From positions 152,471 to 216,470 of the forward strand of contig PHAR01000006.1 in NCBI GenBank assembly GCA_002840405.1: DNA of 64,000 bases, read 5' to 3'. Positions 24,955-32,048 of the stretch are shown here, one piece after another (the first letter of the stretch is position 1; every line of letters starts with the position of its first letter). A program made the translations under genes and the position numbers. The notes beneath the pieces were generated by a model. It made no database searches. It saw nothing but the letters and a program-made list of their open reading frames with translations, and had not been told where the DNA came from. This stretch comes from Deltaproteobacteria bacterium HGW-Deltaproteobacteria-8 (GTDB lineage: Bacteria; Desulfobacterota; Desulfovibrionia; Desulfovibrionales; Desulfovibrionaceae).

Positions 24955-25072
24955 ATGGTGATTGCGATTCAGTGGGCTGGACTGCGAATCCGTAGGTCGC
25001 CGGTTCAAATTCTGCCGGGACCGCCATGACTGATCAAGTGGTTGCTGTCGAAAGACGCAGCCCCTTTTCTAT
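24955..25072 (+). pseudogene. Decayed partial tRNA-Arg copy with terminator (attR-like repeat, copy 2)
   Basis: From GGACTGCGAATCCGTAGG (24979) the sequence follows the tRNA-Arg anticodon arm, T arm, acceptor 3' strand and the terminator to 25072. Upstream, GATTGCGATTCAGTGGGCTGG is a faint match to the D-arm half, with a deletion. The anticodon position reads GCG instead of ACG, and the acceptor 5' strand is lost, so it cannot fold as a tRNA. It is best read as the right end of an integrated element. Confidence 0.75.
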
Positions 25073-25248
25073 GGTTTCAGGCCTGGTTCCACCCTTCGTC
25101 GCCAGCTGCACCCATTGTAATGCCTGGGCTTCGCTCCCCCATCATTGCCTGACCGCACCAGCCCCGCCAATCTCGCCCGTCCACATGCACACCAGCCCTT
25201 GCCGTTTTTGCACAGCATGGTGTACGTGTGCGCATCTGGAGGTGGTCC

Positions 25249-26397
25249 ATGTGGTCACGAGCCCTGTTGCTGGCGGTCTGCTCAATCTTGGTTCTGGCCC
25301 AGCCTACCATGGCCGAACGCCGCGTGGCCTTGGTCATTGGCAATGGCAGCTACCCTTCCGCTCCACTCAAGAATCCCGTTAATGACGCCAAGGACATGGC
25401 CACAGCCCTCCAACGGCTAGGGTTTGAAGTGGTGCTTCTCACCAATGCGAACCAGCAGCAGATGGACACCTCCGTGCGCGAGTTCGGAATCAAGCTACGT
25501 CAGGGGGGGGCGGGGCTGTTCTACTACGCTGGCCATGGCCTCCAGGTTGGTGGGGAGAACTACCTCGTACCAGTCAATGCCAACATCCAATCTGAAAGTG
25601 ATGTCCGCTTTACTTGCCTTCCTGCCGGCATGATTTTGGGCAAGATGGAAGATGCCAGAAATGACTTAAATATTATCATATTGGACGCTTGCAGGAATAA
25701 TCCTTTTGCCCGCAGCTTCCGTTCCGCCGAGCAGGGTCTCGCCAAAATGGATGCGCCGACGGGCTCAATAATTTCCTACGCCACCGCGCCTGGCTCTGTG
25801 GCCTCAGATGGCACAGGCAGGAACGGCCTGTTCACCCAGCACTTGCTAAAGAATATGGCCACCCCAAGCCTGAGTGTGGAAGAGATGTTCAAGCGTGTGC
25901 GTCTGAGCGTCGTGACGGACACACACCGTAAGCAAGTGCCGTGGGAGGCCTCCAGCCTCATCGGGCAGTTCTATTTCTCTGGCTCGCCAGACACCCCTGC
26001 TCCGAAGCCTGTGCCTGTGCAGGTGGCATCCCTGGCTCCACAAGCTCCACCGACCACGCCGGACCTCAAAAGCCGTGTCGCAGGCCGGTATACCCTTGCG
26101 AAGGAAGGCATCAAGATTTCTTTTGTCTTGAATGGTGAGGAATTGTCAGCGACGGCACAAGGTGGCAGCCCGGGGAATACCAAGGCGACCGGAGTCACGG
26201 ACATTAAGGTCAAGGGTAATGGCTTAACTTTCCGCTTAAATTACCGTGCTGGGATATTCGGAATCGGTGGTGATGCTTTTTGGGATTTCTCCTGCCTCGT
26301 TTCTGGCGGCCTGGAGTCAATCCCATGCTATTATAAATCAGACCGTGGCGATGATTACGAGGGTATCCTGAGTCGCATACCAGGTCCGCCCCAGTAA
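25249..26397 (+). CDS. Periplasmic caspase-like (peptidase C14 / metacaspase-type) protein
   Basis: 382 residues with a signal peptide (MWSRALLLAVCSILVLA...TMAE). The caspase p20-like fold starts right after it: RRVALVIGNGSYPSAPLKNP, DAKDMATALQRLGFEV, the catalytic histidine in FYYAGHGLQ and the catalytic cysteine in IILDACRNNPF. SIISYATAPGSVASDG follows as in bacterial orthocaspases. A proline-rich linker (about residues 245-265) leads to a C-terminal beta-rich domain of about 115 residues that I do not recognise. The chosen start has GGAGGTGG upstream; an earlier GTG lies in the same frame. Targets are unknown. It lies just outside the tRNA-Arg repeat. Confidence 0.88.
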   Translation: MWSRALLLAVCSILVLAQPTMAERRVALVIGNGSYPSAPLKNPVNDAKDMATALQRLGFEVVLLTNANQQQMDTSVREFGIKLRQGGAGLFYYAGHGLQVGGENYLVPVNANIQSESDVRFTCLPAGMILGKMEDARNDLNIIILDACRNNPFARSFRSAEQGLAKMDAPTGSIISYATAPGSVASDGTGRNGLFTQHLLKNMATPSLSVEEMFKRVRLSVVTDTHRKQVPWEASSLIGQFYFSGSPDTPAPKPVPVQVASLAPQAPPTTPDLKSRVAGRYTLAKEGIKISFVLNGEELSATAQGGSPGNTKATGVTDIKVKGNGLTFRLNYRAGIFGIGGDAFWDFSCLVSGGLESIPCYYKSDRGDDYEGILSRIPGPPQ

Positions 26398-26543
26398 GCT
26401 ATGGCTCCGTACTTTTCTGGCTGCTCGCTCTCAGTCATTACCGTTCAGCATGTTTCATGACGACCACAACAAGCCGCCCCGCCAATACTTCCAAAGCATA
26501 GTCCGGAGGTGAAGAGGGGGGGATCTGCTTGCCTCTTTGGGGA

Positions 26544-26604
26544 CCAGTTGAGGCTTGAGTGACTTCAACTGGCCTATTTCCTTGCGTCGCCGCGCCCCGG
26601 CCTG
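26544..26604. repeat. Inverted repeat CCAGTTGA/TCAACTGG followed by a 27-base element shared with 28471-28499
   Basis: CCAGTTGA (26544) pairs with TCAACTGG (26565). Directly after it, TTGCGTCGCCGCGCCCCGG within 26578-26604 is repeated almost exactly at 28471-28499, where it follows a terminator hairpin. Function is unknown. Confidence 0.6.
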
Positions 26605-26671
26605 CGTCCTGGCCTGGGTCTCCGGTCCAGCCCGCCTGGACATCTCGGCGCGCCGCTGCTAGGGGGACCTC

Positions 26672-26863
26672 ATGAAAACAATCACTGGATCTCTGGTCCC
26701 CGGAAAGAACGGCATGCTGCACCCCATCTTCACCTGCGCCTGCAAGCATGTGATGGAAGACTACCCCATGGCCCCGAGCGTCGCCGTTGAGTGCCCGAAA
26801 TGCCAGGCCACGAAGACCTTCCGCATCGTGGAGTTCGCTCCCCGGCAGTGGCGCATCAAGTAG
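26672..26863 (+). CDS. Small zinc-ribbon-like protein, 63 residues, function unknown
   Basis: The short frame has a purine-rich GGGGGA ribosome site eight bases before its ATG. The protein has a CAC pair (residues 22-24) and a later CPKC pair (about residues 41-44), which together resemble a small zinc knuckle or rubredoxin-like ribbon. It ends in a basic W-R-I-K tail. I do not recognise a family. Third-position GC and lack of stops support coding. It lies alone between the caspase-like and EAL-HDOD genes. Confidence 0.5.
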   Translation: MKTITGSLVPGKNGMLHPIFTCACKHVMEDYPMAPSVAVECPKCQATKTFRIVEFAPRQWRIK

Positions 26864-27008
26864 AACCGCACTCCCTCCTCCTCATGTAGCACGCGCGGCC
26901 CTCGGCGCGTGCCTTGTCGGTCCTGGCCTGCATCCGCATGGCCAGGGTCTTCTGCGTTGCCCGCATCTGCGCGCTGTCGAACAACACCTCGTCCGCCATT
27001 GAATTCAT
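26856..27008 (-). CDS. Possible small basic helical protein, 50 residues
   Basis: A minus-strand frame starts at ATG 27008 (alternative 26999), stops at 26856 and overlaps the stop of the convergent 63-residue gene by eight bases. Its content (MADEVLFDSAQMRATQKTLA then A/R/M-rich) looks like an amphipathic charged helix. No clear ribosome site is seen and no family is recognised. It is offered as a candidate only. Confidence 0.25.
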   Translation of the reverse strand: MNSMADEVLFDSAQMRATQKTLAMRMQARTDKARAEGRACYMRRRECGST

Positions 27009-27161
27009 CCCGCTATTTTATTTACCATGTTGCTATTGGCAAATGAAATGCGTAAGAATACGTATGCGTGCGCTTCACGTGCTGCGGTGCTGTGCGGCAG
27101 TGCTCAATCAAGATTTGACCATGTTTTCCGGCAGAGCGGACGGCAACACCAAGGAGTGGAG

Positions 27162-28424
27162 ATGATGGCGAGTGGATGCAGGGGGGGATTCGTGGTCTCC
27201 CGCCAGCCCGTGTTCGACCGGCGGCTTCAGCCCTGGGGAAGTGCCGTGGACTTTGGGCAGGCTCCGGAGGAGGACCCCCTGTTCTCCGACGAATTGACCG
27301 CCAGCTTCCTGCTGGAGGCCTACATGCCGCATCGTGGTCCCTCGGAGGAGCAGACCATCGTCTCCCTTTCCGCCAACGCCATTCTGGACGGCATCCCCTA
27401 CATCCTCTCGCCCCAGCGCGTGTATCTGGAGGTGGAGGAGGCCGCAGGCGAGGACCCGAACATCCCCAGGGCCGTACAGAAGCTCAAGCGGGCCGGGTAC
27501 GGCATCGCCGTGGGCGGTTTTTCCGGCTGCAGCTCCTGCAGCGATTTGATCGGCTTGGCTGATGTGCTGATCCTCGACGCCCAAAGCCAGGACCCCGGCG
27601 GCGGCGAGGCGGCCCTGGCCGAGCGCATCCTGGGCGCGCGCCAGTCCGGGGCCAAGGTCCAGGTTCGCGGCCTGACCAGCTGGCAGGGGCTGCTTCAGGC
27701 CAGGGCGGCCAACGCGGACATGTTCCAGGGCTTCTTCTTCAACCGCATGAACCTGGCCCAGGGCGGCAAAAGCGTCACAGCCTCCCAGCTCTCCCGCTTG
27801 CGCCTTCTGGAATGCATTGAGAAGGACGACGCGGACTACAAGGCGCTGGCCCAGCTGGTGGAGGCCGACGCGGCTCTGACCTACCGGCTGCTGGTGTTCC
27901 TCAACTCCGCCCACTTCGGCTTCGGGCGCAAGGTGCGCTCCATCGAGCAGGCCATCGTGCTGGCCGGCTGGAAGCCCCTCAAAAACTGGCTCAAGATCGT
28001 CCTGCTCACCACTTTTTCGCCCTCGCCCCGGCACCAGGAGTTGTGCTACTACTCCGCGCAGCGCTCGGACTTTCTGCAGCGCGTGGCCAAAAGCGCCGGG
28101 CTTGAGCGTATCGGTCCGTCGCTTTCGTTGCTGGGCCTGCTCTCGTACATGGAGCCGATCCTGGAGATGCCCATGGACCAGGTCCTGGCGAACGTGCCAG
28201 TGGAGGATGACGTCCGGCTGGCCTTGTGCGGAAAGAAGAGCAGGCTCTCGGCCTGGCTGGCCCTGGTGCAGGCCATGGAGTGGGCCGACTGGGACCACGC
28301 CGAGCGCCTGGCCCAAAGCGCCGGGCTCACCATGGCCGATCTGGCGCGCTGCTACCGCGAGTCCTTTGCCCAGGCGGACACCCTGTTCCGCGTCCTCGGC
28401 GCGCCTCCCCTGGCTGCGGCCTGA
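27162..28424 (+). CDS. EAL-HDOD (YuxH-like) signalling protein
   Basis: 420 residues. The N-terminal 200 residues follow the layout of a degenerate EAL domain (FVVSRQPVFDRRLQPWG, VYLEVEEAAGEDPNI, FQGFFFNRMN) without the catalytic E-A-L residues, so hydrolysis of c-di-GMP is unlikely. The C-terminal 200 are an HDOD domain (SQLSRLRLLECIE, DAALTYRLLVFLNSAHFG, SIEQAIVLAGWKPLKNWL, LGLLSYMEPIL). Such proteins are thought to be regulatory, often linked to motility, surface life or c-di-GMP pathways. AAGGAG lies five bases before the first of two adjacent ATG codons. A terminator follows at 28440. Confidence 0.88.
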   Translation: MMASGCRGGFVVSRQPVFDRRLQPWGSAVDFGQAPEEDPLFSDELTASFLLEAYMPHRGPSEEQTIVSLSANAILDGIPYILSPQRVYLEVEEAAGEDPNIPRAVQKLKRAGYGIAVGGFSGCSSCSDLIGLADVLILDAQSQDPGGGEAALAERILGARQSGAKVQVRGLTSWQGLLQARAANADMFQGFFFNRMNLAQGGKSVTASQLSRLRLLECIEKDDADYKALAQLVEADAALTYRLLVFLNSAHFGFGRKVRSIEQAIVLAGWKPLKNWLKIVLLTTFSPSPRHQELCYYSAQRSDFLQRVAKSAGLERIGPSLSLLGLLSYMEPILEMPMDQVLANVPVEDDVRLALCGKKSRLSAWLALVQAMEWADWDHAERLAQSAGLTMADLARCYRESFAQADTLFRVLGAPPLAAA

Positions 28425-28439
28425 GGTGGGACAAAACGA

Positions 28440-28474
28440 AAGGGGTTGCCGTCGAAAGACCGCAGCCCCTTTTC
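28440..28474 (+). terminator. Terminator of the EAL-HDOD gene
   Basis: GGGGTTGC-C-GTC pairs with GAC-C-GCAGCCCC around a GAAA loop and runs into TTTT. It is nearly the same hairpin as the tRNA-Arg terminator, and is followed by the 27-base element also present at 26578. Confidence 0.85.
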
Positions 28475-28570
28475 CTTTGCGTCGCCGCGCCCCGGTCTGT
28501 GCCGCTGGTTCTGGCCTGCCTTGGCAGGCCTGATTCTTATTCTGCGCTGAACGGGCCTGCGGGCTCAGGA

Positions 28571-29812
28571 TCAGCTGGAGCGCTGCTCCAGCTGTGAGAT
28601 GTACCCATCGATGTCTGAATCCTTGTCTGCATAGCGCGTAGCGCTCACCGGCCGCTCCGTCGCCCATTCCACCGGAATTGGGGCGGGCTTGTTGGGCAGG
28701 CCCCTGGGCCGTCCGTCCACCAGGATCTCGCACCGGGCGTCGTAGTTGAAGGCGGCAGAGACGCGCTCTTGCGGAGCGGCGGCTGTCGCCTGCTGCGCCG
28801 CGCGCATCACGGGCGGGGAGAAGGTCTTGCGCGTCGCCAGGTACTCCTCCCGATAGGACGCGAAGGTGAACATCCCCTTGTGCTTGCCGGTCTCCAGGAC
28901 GCTTTCGATCTGGGAGAGCTTGTTCTCGCGGATGAGGTTGGAGATGGCCTTGTTGTTGCGCAGGACGGACAAGAGAGGCACGGAATAGCCCAGCTTGGGC
29001 TGGTAGGTGAGCTGCTGGTTGATGATGCCCACGAGGCTTAAGGACAGTTGCAGCCGGATGTGCTCGCTGCTGTGCGCCTGGGCCGTGTTGCACAGCCGGT
29101 GCAGGGCCTCCTCGTGGGCGCCCGCGTGCATGGTGGCGATGACAAGATGCCCGGATTCCGCCGCGTCCAGGCTCAGCTGGATGGTTTCCGGGGAGCGCAT
29201 CTCGCCCACGACGATGACGTCCGGCGCCTGGCGCAGCACGTCCAGAAGCCCGGACTGGTAGGTGTGGAAATGCTTGCCCAGTTCGCGCTGCTCGATGAAG
29301 GACTTCCGGGAGGCGAAGAGGTACTCGATGGGGTCCTCAAGCGTCACCACATGGCAGGCGCGGCTGCTGTTGATCTCGTTGATGAGCGCGGCGATGGTGG
29401 TGGTCTTGCCGCTGCCCGTGGACCCGCAGATGAGCAGCAGTCCAGAGCGTTCGCGGCAGAAATCCTTGAGGGACGGGTGCAGGTTCAGGGACTCCACGTC
29501 GGGGATATTGCTCGGCAGGAAGCGGATGGCCAGGCTCACGCCCCGGTGCGCGCTGAACGCATTGATGCGCAGCCGCTTGCCCGCGATGGACAAGGCCAGG
29601 TCCGTGGACCAGAGCTCCCGGAGCTGCTGCAGCTGACGCTGGTTCAGCAAAAGCTGGACGAGGTTGTCCACGTACTGCGGGGTCAGGATGTGCTGCGGCT
29701 GGAAGCATACCTCGCCGTCGCGGCGGCAGACCAGCGGCTCGCCCCCGGTCATGTGCAGGTCGGTGAAGCCTTTTTCAAAACAGGCGTTGATGATTTTTTC
29801 AAAGGTTTGCAT
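28571..29812 (-). CDS. PilT-like type IV pilus retraction ATPase
   Basis: 413 residues. The PilT/VirB11-family hexameric ATPase core is clear: GFTDLHMTGGEPL at the N-terminus, Walker A GSTGSGKTTTI, the Asp box VVTLEDPIEYLF, Walker B-type DVIVVGEMRSPET and the His box SGHLVIATMHAG. It would depolymerise pilin at the inner membrane to retract pili. The GEMR segment replaces the usual GEMRD(L/P)ET closely. About 65 C-terminal residues beyond the core are not typical. An AGGA ribosome site precedes the ATG at 29812. No other pilus gene is nearby. Confidence 0.85.
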   Translation of the reverse strand: MQTFEKIINACFEKGFTDLHMTGGEPLVCRRDGEVCFQPQHILTPQYVDNLVQLLLNQRQLQQLRELWSTDLALSIAGKRLRINAFSAHRGVSLAIRFLPSNIPDVESLNLHPSLKDFCRERSGLLLICGSTGSGKTTTIAALINEINSSRACHVVTLEDPIEYLFASRKSFIEQRELGKHFHTYQSGLLDVLRQAPDVIVVGEMRSPETIQLSLDAAESGHLVIATMHAGAHEEALHRLCNTAQAHSSEHIRLQLSLSLVGIINQQLTYQPKLGYSVPLLSVLRNNKAISNLIRENKLSQIESVLETGKHKGMFTFASYREEYLATRKTFSPPVMRAAQQATAAAPQERVSAAFNYDARCEILVDGRPRGLPNKPAPIPVEWATERPVSATRYADKDSDIDGYISQLEQRSS

Positions 29813-30000
29813 CGGGTTGTCCTGCACAGGGGGTTGAAGGTGATCTCGCCCGCCAGGCGGCGCGTCCTTCGACAAGTTGCAAGTCGCGTTCCCGTGCATG
29901 ACTGGCGCGGCGCGGCGCTCCCAGGGGGCGCAAGGTGATGGTCTGCGTCGGAGATGTGACAGGGGCGGCGTGCTGTGGCAGGCCTGCGCGGAGGCCACCA

Positions 30001-30034
30001 AAAAGGGGCTACCATCGCAAGACGGCAGCCCCTT
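30001..30034 (-). terminator. Terminator of the M29 aminopeptidase gene
   Basis: On the minus strand GGGGCTGCCGTC pairs with GATGGTAGCCCC around a TTGC loop, with two mismatches, and runs into TTTTT. It belongs to the same hairpin family as those at 22434 and 28440. Confidence 0.75.
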
Positions 30035-30053
30035 TGGCGTTGGTTCGCTTGGC

Positions 30054-31253
30054 CTACAGGGCGAATTCGCCGCCCTTGTAGATGACCTTCCTGCCGCCGC
30101 CTGCAAGGGTGGCCGTGACGGTCTTGTCCTCGGTGTTCACCAGGTCCCAGTGCAGGGCCGAGTCGTTGAAGCCGAGCTCCTTCTTGAGCTGTGCGTCGAG
30201 CTTGGCCTGGTCGCCGGAAAAGGTGTCGGAGTAGCTGGCGCCCACAGCCACGTGGCAGTTGCCAAAGGTCCCGCCGAAGTTCTCGTCGAACAGCGTGTTG
30301 GCCATGAAGGTGTCGATGCGCGAGTGGCGGCGGTCGGTGAGGGAGAACTCGCCCAGCTGCGCCGCGCCCTCGTCCATGGCCAGCTGCTTCTGCACGAACT
30401 CCTGGCCTTCCTTGGCCGTGACGCCGACAGCGCGGCCCGCCTTGAACTCCAGGCGCACGCCCGCCACCCGGTTGCCCGAGCGGTAGCTCGGCTGGTCGGC
30501 ATAGTACACGCCCTCGGTGCCGCGCCAGTCGGGCGAGAGGAAGATCTCGAAGCTTGGGATGTTGTGGCCCGAGACGCCCAGCCAGCGGCGCTGGTCGCCG
30601 GGGACTACGGTGAGGTCGCAGTGGGCGGACTCCACGCGCAGGCTTTGGATGTCGAGCGCGGCCAGGGTCTGCTTGACCCGCTGGGCGTCTGCAAAGACCC
30701 CGGCCCAGCGCGCGGCCGGGTCGGCGTCGTCCAGGAAGCAGGCCCGGCGGATGACCCGGGCGTATTCCTCCACGCTGATGCCTGCGCAGCGGGCCTGCTC
30801 CGGCGTGGGGTAGGCGCAGAGCGTCCAGCCGAAGTCGCCGGTCTGCTCGCGGCCTTCCATGATCTCGCGCAGGAACTTGCGGGCCACGGCGGCCTGGCCG
30901 ATCTTGGACGGGTCCGTGCCCGCCAGGTGCGTCAGCGAGGCGGGCGCGATGAGCGAGATGAGCCCGGAGAGGTTCGCCATCAGCTCCTTGTCGCCAGGGG
31001 GCACGGTCCTGATTTGTGCTTCGGAGCCTTTGCCGTAGAACGAGACTTCCATGTTGCTGGTCAGGTTCTGGCGCGCCACGGGCACCATGCCCTCGTCCAT
31101 CAGGAGGTCGAACACGGCCTCGGCCAGCGGGGTGGCCAGCTGGTCGAAGCGCAGCAGGATCAGGTCGCCCGGCTTGTACGGGCTGGTGCGCGCGGTGGTG
31201 AGCCCCCACCAGAGGGTGCGGGCGTATTTCTTGAGTTCGTCGGTGCTGAACAT
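30054..31253 (-). CDS. M29-family (AmpS/AmpT-like) metallo-aminopeptidase
   Basis: 399 residues, the usual family size. M29 enzymes use two metal ions (often Co or Zn) to remove N-terminal residues from peptides in the cytosol. Family features: GDLILLRFDQLATPLAEAVF near the N-terminus, a central KAGRAVGVTAKEG, the metal-ligand glutamates and histidine in EFSLTDRRHSR and FDENFGGTFGNCHVAVG, and the final ALHWDLVNT. In the latter, ALHWDLV corresponds to the family HxD metal site. The start at 31253 has AAAGG upstream at a long spacing. The gene is monocistronic. Confidence 0.88.
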   Translation of the reverse strand: MFSTDELKKYARTLWWGLTTARTSPYKPGDLILLRFDQLATPLAEAVFDLLMDEGMVPVARQNLTSNMEVSFYGKGSEAQIRTVPPGDKELMANLSGLISLIAPASLTHLAGTDPSKIGQAAVARKFLREIMEGREQTGDFGWTLCAYPTPEQARCAGISVEEYARVIRRACFLDDADPAARWAGVFADAQRVKQTLAALDIQSLRVESAHCDLTVVPGDQRRWLGVSGHNIPSFEIFLSPDWRGTEGVYYADQPSYRSGNRVAGVRLEFKAGRAVGVTAKEGQEFVQKQLAMDEGAAQLGEFSLTDRRHSRIDTFMANTLFDENFGGTFGNCHVAVGASYSDTFSGDQAKLDAQLKKELGFNDSALHWDLVNTEDKTVTATLAGGGRKVIYKGGEFAL

Positions 31254-31397
31254 TGGGGAGCTGCCTTTGGGGAAGATTTCCCGCCCGGCCTGGTCTTGGC
31301 CGGAGCCGGGCCGGATGGGCGCGAGCATAGCCCATGCGCCTGGGAAGCTCAACCAGGGCTGATTTGGCGAGTTCTCGCAGATGCCTTTCGCTTTGGC

Positions 31398-31427
31398 TTG
31401 ACACCAAGCGTGAGGTAGAGCTATCTG
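31398..31427 (+). promoter_or_regulatory. Possible promoter of the ferredoxin gene
   Basis: A perfect TTGACA (31398) is followed 18 bases later by TATCTG. The transcript would carry a leader of about 135 bases. The -10 is poor. Confidence 0.35.
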
Positions 31428-31569
31428 CAACCCCGGAGCCTGCGCGCTCGGTTGCTTGCCTACATTGTGCGAGGAAAACGGCGCCTGGCCCTACGGGTTG
31501 TCTCCCATTCCTGGGGGCGCCTGAAATGGGCTGACGATACTTCCTATTTTTACACACTTGGAGGGTACA

Positions 31570-31758
31570 ATGGGCTACAAGGTTACTGTCGACAACGACA
31601 AGTGCATCGGCGACGGCGAGTGCGTGGACGTTTGCCCCGTCGAGGTCTACGAGCTGCAGGACGGCAAAGCCGTTCCCGTGAACATGGAAGAGTGCCTGGG
31701 CTGCGAGTCCTGCGTGGAAGTCTGCGAGCAGGACGCCATCACCATCGAGGAAGAATAG
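31570..31758 (+). CDS. Dicluster ferredoxin with an Asp in place of one cluster cysteine
   Basis: 62-residue cytosolic electron carrier. The first cluster site is C-x2-D-x2-C-x3-CP (CIGDGECVDVCP), and the second is C-x2-C-x2-C-x3-C (CLGCESCVEVC), seven cysteines plus one aspartate. The same Asp substitution is known from Desulfovibrio africanus ferredoxin III, where the site can shuttle between [3Fe-4S] and [4Fe-4S] or bind other metals. It is strongly acidic, as usual. GGAGG sits before the ATG; an upstream TTG in frame is unnecessary. Monocistronic, with its own terminator. Confidence 0.93.
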   Translation: MGYKVTVDNDKCIGDGECVDVCPVEVYELQDGKAVPVNMEECLGCESCVEVCEQDAITIEEE

Positions 31759-31778
31759 CATCACGGCAGCTTCGGCTG

Positions 31779-31818
31779 AACGGGCGGGGGCGGCAGAACA
31801 GCCGCTCCCGTCCATTTT
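31779..31818 (+). terminator. Terminator after the ferredoxin gene
   Basis: CGGG and GGCGGC pair with GCCGCT and CCCG in a bulged stem, followed by TTTTT. Confidence 0.65.
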
Positions 31819-32048
31819 TAGCATTTCGCACAGCACCGCCGCGTTGGCCCTGGGGCCCGGGGAGCGGTGCAGCGCGCCCGCCTGCTGGTGGCGGCACTGG
31901 CGCCGGGTGAACCCCGGCTTTTTTGTATGCGCCGGACCCCTTTGACTTTCCCCCGGCGCGTGCCCATATTCCCCAGACGCCTCCGGCCCCATGGCTGCTT
32001 GCCGCTGCAGCGTGCCCACACGGCGAATTCTCTTTGAGGAGTCCTCAA

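Larger units (their letters stand above)
24610..25248. other. Gene-free, AT-rich end of the tRNA-Arg island, followed by normal-GC leader of the caspase-like gene
   Basis: No gene is seen. 24610-24960 is AT rich and contains inverted and direct repeats of TTGAC (listed separately). 24979-25072 is the second copy of the tRNA-terminator repeat. From 25073 the composition returns to the chromosomal average up to the ribosome site of the caspase-like gene. No integrase frame is present. Confidence 0.7.

Noticed and set aside
26438..26749. 103-codon minus-strand frame across the small zinc-ribbon gene
   Set aside because: No ribosome site, low-complexity content, and it covers inverted repeats and the plus-strand gene.
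29749..32019. 750-codon minus-strand frame across the PilT start, the aminopeptidase and the ferredoxin
   Set aside because: The aminopeptidase is in a different frame of the same strand, and the product has no motif. It is a GC artefact.
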